Made by a program: the position numbers and the translations under genes. Below, in pieces: positions 57,310-64,000 of a stretch of DNA of 64,000 nt. Under the pieces are notes generated by a model. That model was not told the origin of the DNA. It was given only the letters and a program-made list of their open reading frames with translations, and searched no databases. Within the stretch, counting starts at the first letter, position 1. Each line of letters opens with the position of its first letter. Source of the DNA: Tessaracoccus sp. MC1865 (GTDB taxonomy: Bacteria; Actinomycetota; Actinomycetes; Propionibacteriales; Propionibacteriaceae); the NCBI RefSeq assembly GCF_017815535.1, contig NZ_CP072596.1:1178001-1242000 (forward strand), written 5' to 3'.

Positions 57310-58119
57310 GTGGCATCCACCACCGAGCCAACCGAACCGTTCGCAGTCGGGGCATCCCAGACGCCGACAGAGCATGTCGAGCCCGCCCCGCCGGGGTTCG
57401 GCCGTCGCCTGCTCGGCTGGTTGGGGGAGGGCATCCTGATCATCGTCGGGGCGGTCGTCATAGCCACGCTCCTGCGCACGTTCGTCGGGCAGATGTTCGT
57501 CATCCCCTCGGGATCCATGGAGAACACGCTTCAGGTCAATGACCGGGTGCTGGTGGCCAAGTTCGGGGGGTTCCAGCGCGGCGACGTCGTCGTCTTCGAG
57601 GATCCGGGCAACTGGTTGCCGCCCAGCACCCCCACGGACAACCCGGTCAAGAAGTCCCTCGAGTTCATCGGTGTGCTGCCCAACTCAGGCACCGAGCACC
57701 TCATCAAGCGCGTCATCGGCATGCCGGGAGACCACGTCCGCACCACGGATGACGGCTTCCTGGAGGTCAACGGCCACAAACTGGAGGAGTCGGCGTACCT
57801 GTACGCCGCCAACGGCGTCCAGGTGGCTCCGTTCACCGTCCCGTTCGACATCATCGTGCCGAAGGACCGCATCTTCGTGATGGGAGACCACCGCAACGCC
57901 TCGAACGACTCCCGTTGTCGGCTGGGCGACGTGTCGCAGGTGCCGGGGGAGCGCGCCTTCGTGCCGGTGAGCAAGGTGGTGGGCTCGTCAGTGGCCATCG
58001 TGGCGCCGCTGCAGAGGCTCTCCACCTTCACCGTGCCGGAGACCTACGCGAGCGTGCCCGCGCCGGCGGACCCTGCGCCGGACAAGCCGGACCTCATCCG
58101 GGTGGAGCCCGGCTGCTGA
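57310..58119 (+). CDS. lepB: Signal peptidase I
   Basis: A 269-aa membrane serine protease that releases exported proteins from their signal peptides. One N-terminal helix spans about residues 41-58. The catalytic Ser69 is in IPSGSMENTL and the general base Lys133 in HLIKRVIGMPGD. GDHRNASNDSR is the conserved box E. It likely processes the secreted FNN-domain proteins of this window (inference). GTG at 57310 has AAGGA. The stop overlaps rnhB (TGATGA). Confidence 0.95.
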   Translation: MASTTEPTEPFAVGASQTPTEHVEPAPPGFGRRLLGWLGEGILIIVGAVVIATLLRTFVGQMFVIPSGSMENTLQVNDRVLVAKFGGFQRGDVVVFEDPGNWLPPSTPTDNPVKKSLEFIGVLPNSGTEHLIKRVIGMPGDHVRTTDDGFLEVNGHKLEESAYLYAANGVQVAPFTVPFDIIVPKDRIFVMGDHRNASNDSRCRLGDVSQVPGERAFVPVSKVVGSSVAIVAPLQRLSTFTVPETYASVPAPADPAPDKPDLIRVEPGC

Positions 58120-58769
58120 TGATTCGGCCGGGTCGAGGCCCCTACGGGTATGAAAGAGCGTTGGTACGCGCCGGGCTGGGTCCCGTCGCCGGTGCCGACG
58201 AGGCCGGGCGTGGCGCATCTGCCGGTCCCCTCGTCGCGGCCGCCGTCATCCTCAACCCGGACAGGCCCATCAAGGGCCTCGACGACTCCAAGGTCCTCAC
58301 CGCCGCAGCCCGTGAGCGGCTCCACGACGAGATCGTCAAGCGTGCGGTTGCCGTTGCGTGGTCGCTGGTGGAGCCGGCGGAATGCGATGAGTTGGGCATG
58401 CACCAGGCAGACCTGCACGGTCTTCGCCGAGCGGTGGGGCGCCTGGAGGTGGCGGCCGGCTTCGTGCTGACCGACGGCTTCCCCGTGGACGGCCTCGGCG
58501 TGCCGGGGCTGGCGATGTGGAAGGGCGACAAGGTGGCCGCCTGCGTGTCCGCCGCGTCCATCGTCGCGAAGGTCACCAGAGACCGCATCATGACCGAATA
58601 CGACGCCACCTACCCCGGCTATGGGTTCGCCATCCACAAGGGCTACAACACCAAGGTGCACCAGAGCGCCCTGCAGGAGTACGGGCCCTCACCCATCCAC
58701 CGTTGGTGCTTTGAGAACGTCCGGCTCAGTGCCAGGCGGGCAGATGTTACCGCGGCCGAATCAAGCTAG
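58119..58769 (+). CDS. rnhB: Ribonuclease HII
   Basis: A 216-aa enzyme removing RNA from RNA-DNA hybrids and starting excision of single ribonucleotides. The catalytic Asp-Glu pair is D27-E28 in GADEAGRGASAGPLV. Further acidic residues lie in LDDSK and in LTDGFPV. HKGYNTKVHQSAL is the conserved C-terminal part. ATG at 58119 overlaps the lepB stop; the longer open frame upstream lies inside lepB. Confidence 0.95.
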   Translation: MIRPGRGPYGYERALVRAGLGPVAGADEAGRGASAGPLVAAAVILNPDRPIKGLDDSKVLTAAARERLHDEIVKRAVAVAWSLVEPAECDELGMHQADLHGLRRAVGRLEVAAGFVLTDGFPVDGLGVPGLAMWKGDKVAACVSAASIVAKVTRDRIMTEYDATYPGYGFAIHKGYNTKVHQSALQEYGPSPIHRWCFENVRLSARRADVTAAESS

Positions 58770-58772
58770 AGT
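58767..58772 (+). promoter_or_regulatory. -10 element of the DUF2469 gene (leaderless)
   Basis: TAGAGT starts in the rnhB stop codon and ends 9 bases before the ATG at 58782. Confidence 0.5.
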
Positions 58773-58781
58773 TGAGCAACC

Positions 58782-59096
58782 ATGAGTGCCGAGGATCTTG
58801 AACAGTACGAGAGCAAGCTCGAGCTTGACCTGTACCGCGAGTACAAGGACGTCGTGTCCATCTTCACCTACGCGGTGGAGACGGAGCGGCGGTTCTATCT
58901 GTGCAACGCGGTGGATCTCAAGGTGCGCACCGAAGGCGGTGACGTCTACTACGAGGTCTCCATGGGCGATGCGTGGGTGTGGGACATGTACCGCCCGGCC
59001 CGCTTCGTGAAGTCGGCGAAGGTGCTGACGTTCCGTGACGTGTCGATCGAGGAGATCGCGCACTCGGATCTCCAGGTGCCCGACAACGAGGACTGA
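58782..59096 (+). CDS. DUF2469 family protein
   Basis: A 104-aa acidic protein of the actinobacterial DUF2469 family, identified by its start MSAEDLEQYESKLELDLYRE and by WDMYRPARFVKSAKVLTFRD. It occurs almost always between rnhB and yraN, as here. Function is not established. No membrane segment or cofactor motif. Confidence 0.92.
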   Translation: MSAEDLEQYESKLELDLYREYKDVVSIFTYAVETERRFYLCNAVDLKVRTEGGDVYYEVSMGDAWVWDMYRPARFVKSAKVLTFRDVSIEEIAHSDLQVPDNED

Positions 59097-59186
59097 GTCC
59101 TCGTCCAGCACCCGGTTCGCCGGAATCTGTGGATAACGGTGATCGACCACCCCCGCTGACCATAAATGGGTCCGAGGTGATGACCC

Positions 59187-59555
59187 ATGAACCACAAACA
59201 GACATTCGGGCGTCTGGGAGAACAACGAGCAACGGACTACCTGCTGGAATGCGGCTGGCAGATCCTTGAGCGCAACTGGCGCTGCAAGGAGGGCGAGGCC
59301 GACATCATTGCGATAGACCCCGATGCGCAGGCCCTGGTGGTCGTCGAAGTGAAGACGCGCGCAGGCCTGGGGTTCGGCTCGCCGCTGGAGACGATCACGT
59401 ACGCCAAGGCCCGCCGGCTCCGGCAACTGGCCGGCATCTACGCCCGGCAGTCCCAGTTGGGGCTGCCCCGGCTGAGGGTGGACGCCATCGGCATCCTCTG
59501 GCCCCGGAACGGCGGCTCTGAACTGGTGCACGCCCGTGGGATCGAGGAGCGGTGA
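59187..59555 (+). CDS. UPF0102 family protein (YraN)
   Basis: A 122-aa protein with the restriction-endonuclease-like core of UPF0102: GEADIIAID and VVVEVKTRAG give the E-x(n)-D-x(n)-E-x-K nuclease pattern. Biological role unproven; an archaeal-resolvase-like fold is known for the family. ATG at 59187 has GAGGTG ahead. Its stop overlaps comM as GTGA, forming the conserved yraN-comM-dprA run. Confidence 0.93.
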   Translation: MNHKQTFGRLGEQRATDYLLECGWQILERNWRCKEGEADIIAIDPDAQALVVVEVKTRAGLGFGSPLETITYAKARRLRQLAGIYARQSQLGLPRLRVDAIGILWPRNGGSELVHARGIEER

Positions 59556-61084
59556 GCCTGTCGTCGTGGTCAGTGGCACTGCAGGGCATCGACGGGCATC
59601 CGGTGGAGGTGGAGGCCGCGGAGGGCGGCGGCCTGCCCCGCACCCAGATCGTGGGGCTGGCGGACAAGGCGCTCAACGAGGCCAAGGAGCGGGTCAAGGC
59701 GGCCGTGCGGGCGTGCGAATTCAAGTGGCCGGAACAACTGGTCACCATCAACCTGTCCCCGGCGGGCCTGCCCAAGGCGGGTACCCACTACGACCTGGCC
59801 ATCGCCGTGGCGGCGCTCGCCACTCAGGGCTACATCAGCCCCGGCAGGGCCGCGCGTACGGTGCTGATCGGCGAGTTGGCGCTCGACGGGCGGGTGCGGA
59901 GGGTGCGCGGAATCCTACCCGCCATGTTGGCCGCGGTGAAAGCCGGCTTCGAGCGTGCCATCGTCCCTTACGGCCAGCAGGAGGAGGCTGCCCTGGTGCC
60001 GGGCATCGCGGTGGACGGAGCGGGTCGCCTCGACGAGGTGGTCAGGCTGGTCAACGGGCTGACGGTCGACAACCCTACTGAGGCCGCCCCACCGTCCGAG
60101 CCCATGGCCGGGCCCGGCTCCGTCTTCGTCCCTGATCTCGCGGATGTCGTGGGGCACGAGGACGGCAAGTTCGCCCTCGAGGTTGCGGCTGCAGGCCGGC
60201 ACCACCTGTTCCTCACGGGCGCACCGGGCGTCGGCAAGACCATGTTGGCGTCGCGGCTGCCCTCGATCCTGCCGGAACTGGACCCCGACGAGTCGGTGGA
60301 GGTGTCTGCGCTCCATTCGCTGGCGGGGCACGAGCTCTCGGGGTTGATCACCCGACCTCCCTTCGCGGACCCGCACCACTCGACCACGCAGGTGGCGCTC
60401 GTGGGGGGCGGCTCCGGCGAGTTGAAGCCGGGCGCCATCTCGCTGGCTCACAGGGGCGTGCTCTTCCTTGACGAGTGCCCGGATTTCGGCGGCAAGTTGG
60501 ATGCGCTGCGCACCCCGTTGGAGAACGGGTGGATCAACGTGAGCCGGGCCCGCATGTCCACCCGCTTCCCTGCCCGTTTCCAGTTGGTACTGGCCGCCAA
60601 CCCGTGCCCCTGTGGACGTTTCGGGGTGGCGGGGATGGACTGCACCTGCGAGCCCGTCAAGGTGCGCAGATATCAGGAGCGGCTCAGCGGGCCCATCCTC
60701 GACCGCATCGACATCAAGCACCAGATGGCAGGCATCAACCGGGTGCTGCTGGATTCGGATGTCGCGGCCCCGGAGCCCAGCGCCGTGGTGTTGCAGCGCG
60801 TGCTTGAGGCCCGGGAGCGCCAGCGGCACAGGCTGCGCCGTACTCCCTGGACCACCAACGGCGAGGTGGCGGGGCCCTATCTCCGCAAGAAGCTGCCGCT
60901 GCCCCTGGATCTGGGGTTGCTCAACAGCGCGCTGCAGCGCGGCACCATCAGCGCGCGCGGCGTGGACAAGGTGCTGAAGCTGGCCTGGACCCTGGCGGAC
61001 CTGGCCGGCGGGAGCGGGATCTCGGACAGGGAACTGCGCGTCGCGCTGCACCTTCGCCAGGGTGACCAGGAGAGGGCGGCGTGA
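59552..61084 (+). CDS. comM: YifB/ComM-family AAA+ ATPase (Mg-chelatase-like)
   Basis: A 510-aa protein. The N-terminal Lon-like domain (1-~190) is followed by an AAA+ module with Walker A GAPGVGKT (~224) and Walker B VLFLDECPDF. NPCPCGRFG is the zinc-like Cys motif typical of YifB. In naturally competent bacteria ComM is a helicase that promotes branch migration of incoming DNA. Position just before dprA agrees with a role in DNA uptake or recombination. GTG at 59552 overlaps yraN. Confidence 0.93.
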   Translation: MSLSSWSVALQGIDGHPVEVEAAEGGGLPRTQIVGLADKALNEAKERVKAAVRACEFKWPEQLVTINLSPAGLPKAGTHYDLAIAVAALATQGYISPGRAARTVLIGELALDGRVRRVRGILPAMLAAVKAGFERAIVPYGQQEEAALVPGIAVDGAGRLDEVVRLVNGLTVDNPTEAAPPSEPMAGPGSVFVPDLADVVGHEDGKFALEVAAAGRHHLFLTGAPGVGKTMLASRLPSILPELDPDESVEVSALHSLAGHELSGLITRPPFADPHHSTTQVALVGGGSGELKPGAISLAHRGVLFLDECPDFGGKLDALRTPLENGWINVSRARMSTRFPARFQLVLAANPCPCGRFGVAGMDCTCEPVKVRRYQERLSGPILDRIDIKHQMAGINRVLLDSDVAAPEPSAVVLQRVLEARERQRHRLRRTPWTTNGEVAGPYLRKKLPLPLDLGLLNSALQRGTISARGVDKVLKLAWTLADLAGGSGISDRELRVALHLRQGDQERAA

Positions 61085-62184
61085 TGGTCACGGAGAGAGA
61101 GGCCCGGATGGCGCTGTGCGCCCTCACGCCTCTGGGGCAGCCCAATGTGGTGCAGGCGCTGGCGCGCTTCGGTGCCGAGGAACTCTGGCGGGGATTCCTC
61201 TCCCAGCCGGACACGTCGTGGGGGAGGCGGGCGGAGGTGATCGATCTGCCTGGGCTGCAGCGGAGCACAGAGCGCTGCGGGTCCAGGTTCATCATCCCGG
61301 GAGATGACGAATGGCCGTCCGCCCTGGCCGGCCTGGCAACGGCGGAGGTCGCCAAGCAGACCGGCGAGCCCATCGGGCTGTGGATCAGGGGGCGGCCGCT
61401 GACCGGGCTGGGCGGTGGAGTGGCCATCGTCGGTTCCCGGGCCTGCACCACCTACGGCGAACACGCAGCCGTGACGCTGGCGGCAGACCTGGCGATGCAG
61501 GATCATCCCGTCATCAGCGGGCTTGCGTACGGGGTGGACGCTGCCGCCCACAGGGGTGCGCTCGGGGTCCGTGGCACCACGGTGGCGGTGCTGGCCAGCG
61601 GGGTCGACGAGCCCTACCCGGCGGCCAACAGCCGCCTGGCCGATCGGATCATCGAGTCGGGCGCGCTCGTGTCGGAGTTGCCTCCGGGTTACCGCCCCAC
61701 CCGCTATGCCTTCCTGGCACGCAACCGGATCATCGCGGCGCTGGCGGACGCGGTGATCGTGGTGGAGGCTGCCGCGCGGTCCGGCGCCAAGAACACTGCC
61801 TCGTGGGGCAACTCGCTGGGCCGCCCGGTGCTCGCGGTGCCAGGCCCCATCACGTCGTCGCTGTCGTCCACGCCGCACAAGCTCATCCGCGACGGCGAGG
61901 CCATCCTCGTCACGGGTGCTGAGGACGTCCAAGCGGTGCTGTCCCCGTTGGGCGCAGTGGCCGAGCCCACCGGTCGTGGAAAAAGCCGGCCCATCGACCA
62001 GTTGCCGCTCCCGCTCATGGAGATCAGGGAGGCGATTGGCTCGAAGGAGCGCGTGAGCGCTGCGCAACTGTCCGCCCGTACCGGCCAGGCGATGATGGAC
62101 GCGTTGGCCAACGCTGCAGAACTCGTGGAATCCGGGTGGCTCGACGAGCAGGGCGGGCTCTTCTCCCTGCCCACCATGCGCTGA
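61081..62184 (+). CDS. dprA: DNA-processing protein DprA
   Basis: A 367-aa Rossmann-fold protein that loads RecA on incoming single-stranded DNA. The core has VAIVGSRACTTYGE, SGLAYGVDAAAH (usually SGLARGIDAAAH) and GALVSELPPG. The C-terminal ~65 residues form a winged-helix (DprA_WH). The start is GTG at 61081 (GTGA overlap with comM) or ATG at 61084; the former matches the other overlaps in this window. A strong hairpin follows. Confidence 0.95.
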   Translation: MMVTEREARMALCALTPLGQPNVVQALARFGAEELWRGFLSQPDTSWGRRAEVIDLPGLQRSTERCGSRFIIPGDDEWPSALAGLATAEVAKQTGEPIGLWIRGRPLTGLGGGVAIVGSRACTTYGEHAAVTLAADLAMQDHPVISGLAYGVDAAAHRGALGVRGTTVAVLASGVDEPYPAANSRLADRIIESGALVSELPPGYRPTRYAFLARNRIIAALADAVIVVEAAARSGAKNTASWGNSLGRPVLAVPGPITSSLSSTPHKLIRDGEAILVTGAEDVQAVLSPLGAVAEPTGRGKSRPIDQLPLPLMEIREAIGSKERVSAAQLSARTGQAMMDALANAAELVESGWLDEQGGLFSLPTMR

Positions 62185-62192
62185 ACGGACGA

Positions 62193-62230
62193 GGCCCCGG
62201 GGCCGCGGCAGAGCCGCAGGCCCCGGGGCC
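62193..62230. terminator. Terminator after dprA (bidirectional)
   Basis: A long GC-rich stem (62193-62202 with 62221-62230, extended inwards with small mismatches to a GCGGC/GCCGC pair) lies between the convergent stops of dprA and the minus-strand secreted-protein gene. Confidence 0.75.
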
Positions 62231-62247
62231 CCGTTCGGTTGATCGCG

Positions 62248-63714
62248 TCAGCGCTTCTCGGGGCCGCCGAACATCACGATGTTGTTGAACACCCACTGGT
62301 TGGCCTGGCTGAAGGTGTAGCCGCGGGAAGGCTTCGCAGTGGCGCCGTACACCGTCGTCATGGTGTAGGAGCGGCACGCGCCGGTGCCGGTCTGGGCGGT
62401 ATGGCATTCAGTGCGCCACTTTCGCCCACCGGAGGTGAAACCGTCCTCATCGCCCGCGGCGAGGGGGTTGCCCTGCCACGCCGCCTCCGTCATGTAGGGG
62501 AGGTAGGTGAGGTTGTTGAAAGCCCAGTCAGTCCTGCGCACGAAAAGGCCGTTCTCAATTCGAACAACCGTGGCGAGAATCTCCGTGCGGCAGCGCTCAG
62601 TCCGAGAATACGGCTCGCACTGTGTTTTCCACTGTCGCCCATTGACAGAGTGCTGCCCTGCGAGGGTGTAGGGCGCCGTGCGTGTGTGTCGGGAAGCACC
62701 CACGTGCAGGAGATCCACCGGTGAAAGGGCGAAGACCGCCTGGGTCGTTGCGCGGAGCCATTGGCCACGCGCGATGCTGGAGATCGTGCCGTCAATATGC
62801 GCGTCCTTGTTGTAGGCGATAGCTCCGGTGTTTTCGGGTCCCGTCAACTGCAGCGTCTTGACCCAGCTGCCGATTTTCGAAACGACCGTTGGCTCGAGGC
62901 CGGACAGGGCTGCGGCCACCAGCCCTGAGGAGTTTGTGTTCCGGCTCGGTGTGAAAGGTATGGCGCCTGTGTACGAGCCATCAGTTTGCTGCTGAGCCTT
63001 CAGCCAGGCCACTGCCTTGGCAAGCGGGGACTTGGCAGCGGTCACACCAGCCGCGTCAGCGGCGCGCAGTGCCATCACGAGCATGGCCGTTCCGTCAGGA
63101 TCGTGTGATTTCTTGGCCACGTCACAGTGTTTAGCCGGATCGGCGTCGAAAAACATTGGAAATGCGCCGCTGGAGCATTGCTGACCGGCGAGAAACGAGA
63201 CCGTGTTCGGCGGAAGGACACTGGTTCGAGTAAGTCCAATCATGATGTAGGCCTGGCCGAAAGCGTTGGTACCGGCCGCGTGCCCAGGCATGGCTTTGTC
63301 AGTAAGGGAGCCTTCTGCGAGTTTTGCTGGGTTGATCCCACCGAACGAGGTGGTTGATTTTCCAGCCGCTGCGAGGGTGACAAGAGCCTTCCCGATCATG
63401 CCGTTGTCGGGGCTGCTGCCCGTTGTCAGGTCCTTGAAACTCGGGCCCGACGCATTCTGAACACCAGCCAGCCAGCGATCAATTGTTGCCTGTGGCGCGC
63501 CCACTGCAACGGCGCCCAGCGCCGCATCAAGAGTCAAGCCGATGTCCGGATAGTCCTCGTAGGAAGACAATGTGCCATTGGGGTTAGTCTGGGCAGCCAC
63601 CCAGGTCATGGCCGCGCGGGCATCGCTGGTGGTGTCAGCGGAGGCAAGGGAGCCGAGGCCTAAAGTGAGGCCGGCAATCAGGGGGAGCGCCATCAGGCGG
63701 GTGCGCATACGCAC
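62248..63714 (-). CDS. Secreted alpha-toroid protein with FNN domain, under B12 riboswitch control; candidate cobalamin-binding protein
   Basis: A 488-aa exported protein. Signal peptide 1-~27 (RTRLMALPLIAGLTLGLGSL, cut near ASA-D). Residues ~30-335 form repeats of the prenyltransferase/squalene-cyclase alpha/alpha-toroid kind (MTWVAAQTNPNGTLSS, FLAGQQCSSGAFPM, WLKAQQQTDGSYTGA), the same class of fold as the alpha domain of intrinsic factor and transcobalamin; no cyclase DxDD motif is seen. Residues 347-488 are the FNN domain in two halves with W-K/R-T-x-C, C-R-T/S and W-x-FNN. GTG at 63714 was chosen for AAAGGA six bases upstream; ATG at 63708 is the alternative. A B12 riboswitch lies directly in front and an ECF S component just upstream. 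Confidence 0.8.
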   Translation of the reverse strand: MRMRTRLMALPLIAGLTLGLGSLASADTTSDARAAMTWVAAQTNPNGTLSSYEDYPDIGLTLDAALGAVAVGAPQATIDRWLAGVQNASGPSFKDLTTGSSPDNGMIGKALVTLAAAGKSTTSFGGINPAKLAEGSLTDKAMPGHAAGTNAFGQAYIMIGLTRTSVLPPNTVSFLAGQQCSSGAFPMFFDADPAKHCDVAKKSHDPDGTAMLVMALRAADAAGVTAAKSPLAKAVAWLKAQQQTDGSYTGAIPFTPSRNTNSSGLVAAALSGLEPTVVSKIGSWVKTLQLTGPENTGAIAYNKDAHIDGTISSIARGQWLRATTQAVFALSPVDLLHVGASRHTRTAPYTLAGQHSVNGRQWKTQCEPYSRTERCRTEILATVVRIENGLFVRRTDWAFNNLTYLPYMTEAAWQGNPLAAGDEDGFTSGGRKWRTECHTAQTGTGACRSYTMTTVYGATAKPSRGYTFSQANQWVFNNIVMFGGPEKR

Positions 63715-63734
63715 TGAGGATCCTTTCGCGTAAG

Positions 63735-63755
63735 ACCCGCACACGATGTGCGGGT
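63735..63755 (-). terminator. Hairpin between riboswitch aptamer and ribosome-binding site
   Basis: A perfect 9-bp stem with a 3-base loop (63735-63743 with 63747-63755) ends 8 bases before the AAAGGA site. It is probably part of the riboswitch expression platform, either a terminator or a kissing-loop hairpin. Confidence 0.6.
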
Positions 63756-63844
63756 GATCCATGCACGAGCTTCGGTCCGACTTCTCCACTGGAGTTACGG
63801 TTGCGCGTCAGTCCCGGATTCACACCGGCGTTCTCCGCTCGACG
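63756..63844 (-). ncRNA. Compact cobalamin riboswitch
   Basis: On the minus strand the core reads GCCGGTGTGAATCCGGGACT, then GACGCGCAACCGTAACTCC and, after a short stem (CTCC/GGAG), AAGTCGGACCGAAG. These are the P4 loop, the CGCAAC internal motif and the AGTCnGA box of cobalamin riboswitches. P1 can form between CGAGC (63841-63837) and GCTCG (63770-63766), giving an aptamer of only ~76 bases. Transcription would begin at about 63844, directly at P1. Confidence 0.83.
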
Positions 63845-63850
63845 CCCCTG

Positions 63851-63856
63851 ACTCTA
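63851..63856 (-). promoter_or_regulatory. -10 element of the riboswitch transcript
   Basis: TAGAGT on the minus strand begins immediately after the TGA stop of the ECF S-component gene and lies ~7 bases before the predicted riboswitch start. It is the same hexamer as at sdhC and DUF2469. Confidence 0.5.
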
Positions 63857-64000
63857 TCAACCGGTGTGGACCCTGGCCATTCCCGAGGCCCGGCGCAGCA
63901 CCGTGAGCACGGGGCGGCCCACGATCAGCAGCGCAATGGTGGTGGTGATGGCCCGGCCCGTGTCCCAGCCCGCAGTCGAGGTGAGGAGGGTAAACCAGCC
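63857..64000 (-). CDS. Probable ECF transporter S component, C-terminus (5' end outside window)
   Basis: Only the last 47 codons are in the window. They encode GWDTGRAITTTIALLIVGRP followed by VLTVLRRASG and a short tail. The Trp, DxGRAI and the helix ending in G-x-PVLxxLRRA resemble the last helix of actinobacterial energy-coupling-factor substrate-binding (S) components, including cobalamin-type (CbrT-like) ones (from memory of the family, not checked). S components bind a vitamin in the membrane and dock with the EcfAA'T module. Position next to a B12-riboswitch gene favours cobalamin. Confidence 0.6.
   Translation of the reverse strand, partial: GWFTLLTSTAGWDTGRAITTTIALLIVGRPVLTVLRRASGMARVHTG

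Noticed and set aside
62193-62230. A regulatory RNA from the strong GC-rich hairpin after dprA
   Set aside because: It sits between two convergent stop codons and fits a bidirectional terminator; no promoter or further structure supports a separate RNA.

Overview
This is a GC-rich, gene-dense stretch of an actinobacterial chromosome, most likely from the Propionibacteriaceae (Tessaracoccus, Arachnia and Propionibacterium are the kind of organism that fits). The grounds are housekeeping gene content and order (tricorn-type protease, folC-DUF4233-ndk, the radical SAM/DUF2344/rne group, rsmD-coaD-DUF177-rpmF-rnc-mutM-smc-ftsY, ffh, rpsP-khpA-rimM-trmD, rplS-lepB-rnhB-DUF2469-yraN-comM-dprA), frequent GTG starts, GTGA/ATGA stop-start overlaps and many promoters placed directly on start codons. 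I see no rRNA, tRNA, CRISPR array, insertion sequence or prophage.

Layout. 1-4.3 kb: end of a tricorn-type protease, valS and a membrane-anchored DsbA-like protein. 4.4-9.5 kb: folC-DUF4233-ndk, a CPBP protease and a TIGR03960-type radical SAM protein. 9.6-18.2 kb: an accessory block with an alpha/beta hydrolase, a DUF1846 protein and a six-gene minus-strand run (AGE-family epimerase, MFS transporter, four glycosyltransferases). It separates the radical SAM gene from its usual partner DUF2344. 18.3-26.4 kb: DUF2344, rne, then nrdAB behind two NrdR-box-like sites and a cobalamin riboswitch, then rpmB. 26.5-38.7 kb: MFS, recG-rsmD, coaD, DUF177-rpmF-rnc-mutM-gtrA-smc, ftsY. 38.7-43.9 kb, minus strand: pntAB and a RecQ helicase fused to a phosphoribosyltransferase-like domain. 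44-50.7 kb: ffh-amidohydrolase, then a secreted-protein/protease group. 50.9-62.2 kb: ribosomal and translation genes interrupted by sdhCAB. 62.2-64 kb, minus strand: a cobalamin-riboswitch-controlled secreted protein beside the end of a probable ECF transporter S component.

Vitamin B12 links several parts. The class I ribonucleotide reductase sits under a B12 riboswitch, as an O2-dependent reductase that could replace a B12-dependent one. Its NrdB has Glu70, Glu101, His104 and Phe108, the pattern of class Ic (Mn/Fe, no tyrosyl radical). At the right edge a second, compact B12 riboswitch controls a signal-peptide protein made of a prenyltransferase/squalene-cyclase-like alpha-toroid plus a new Cys/Trp/FNN repeat domain. 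Together with the ECF S component this looks like an extracellular cobalamin-capture system, similar in idea to intrinsic factor/transcobalamin. The FNN domain occurs at three places in the window (46.7, 49.6 and 62.3 kb; the middle copy is broken). This is the strongest candidate here for an undescribed system.

Fifteen genes have a TANNNT -10 hexamer ending only 6-10 bases before the start codon, so they are probably transcribed as leaderless mRNAs. One pair, the AGE epimerase and DUF2344, shares a symmetric 19-base divergent promoter with overlapping -10 elements.
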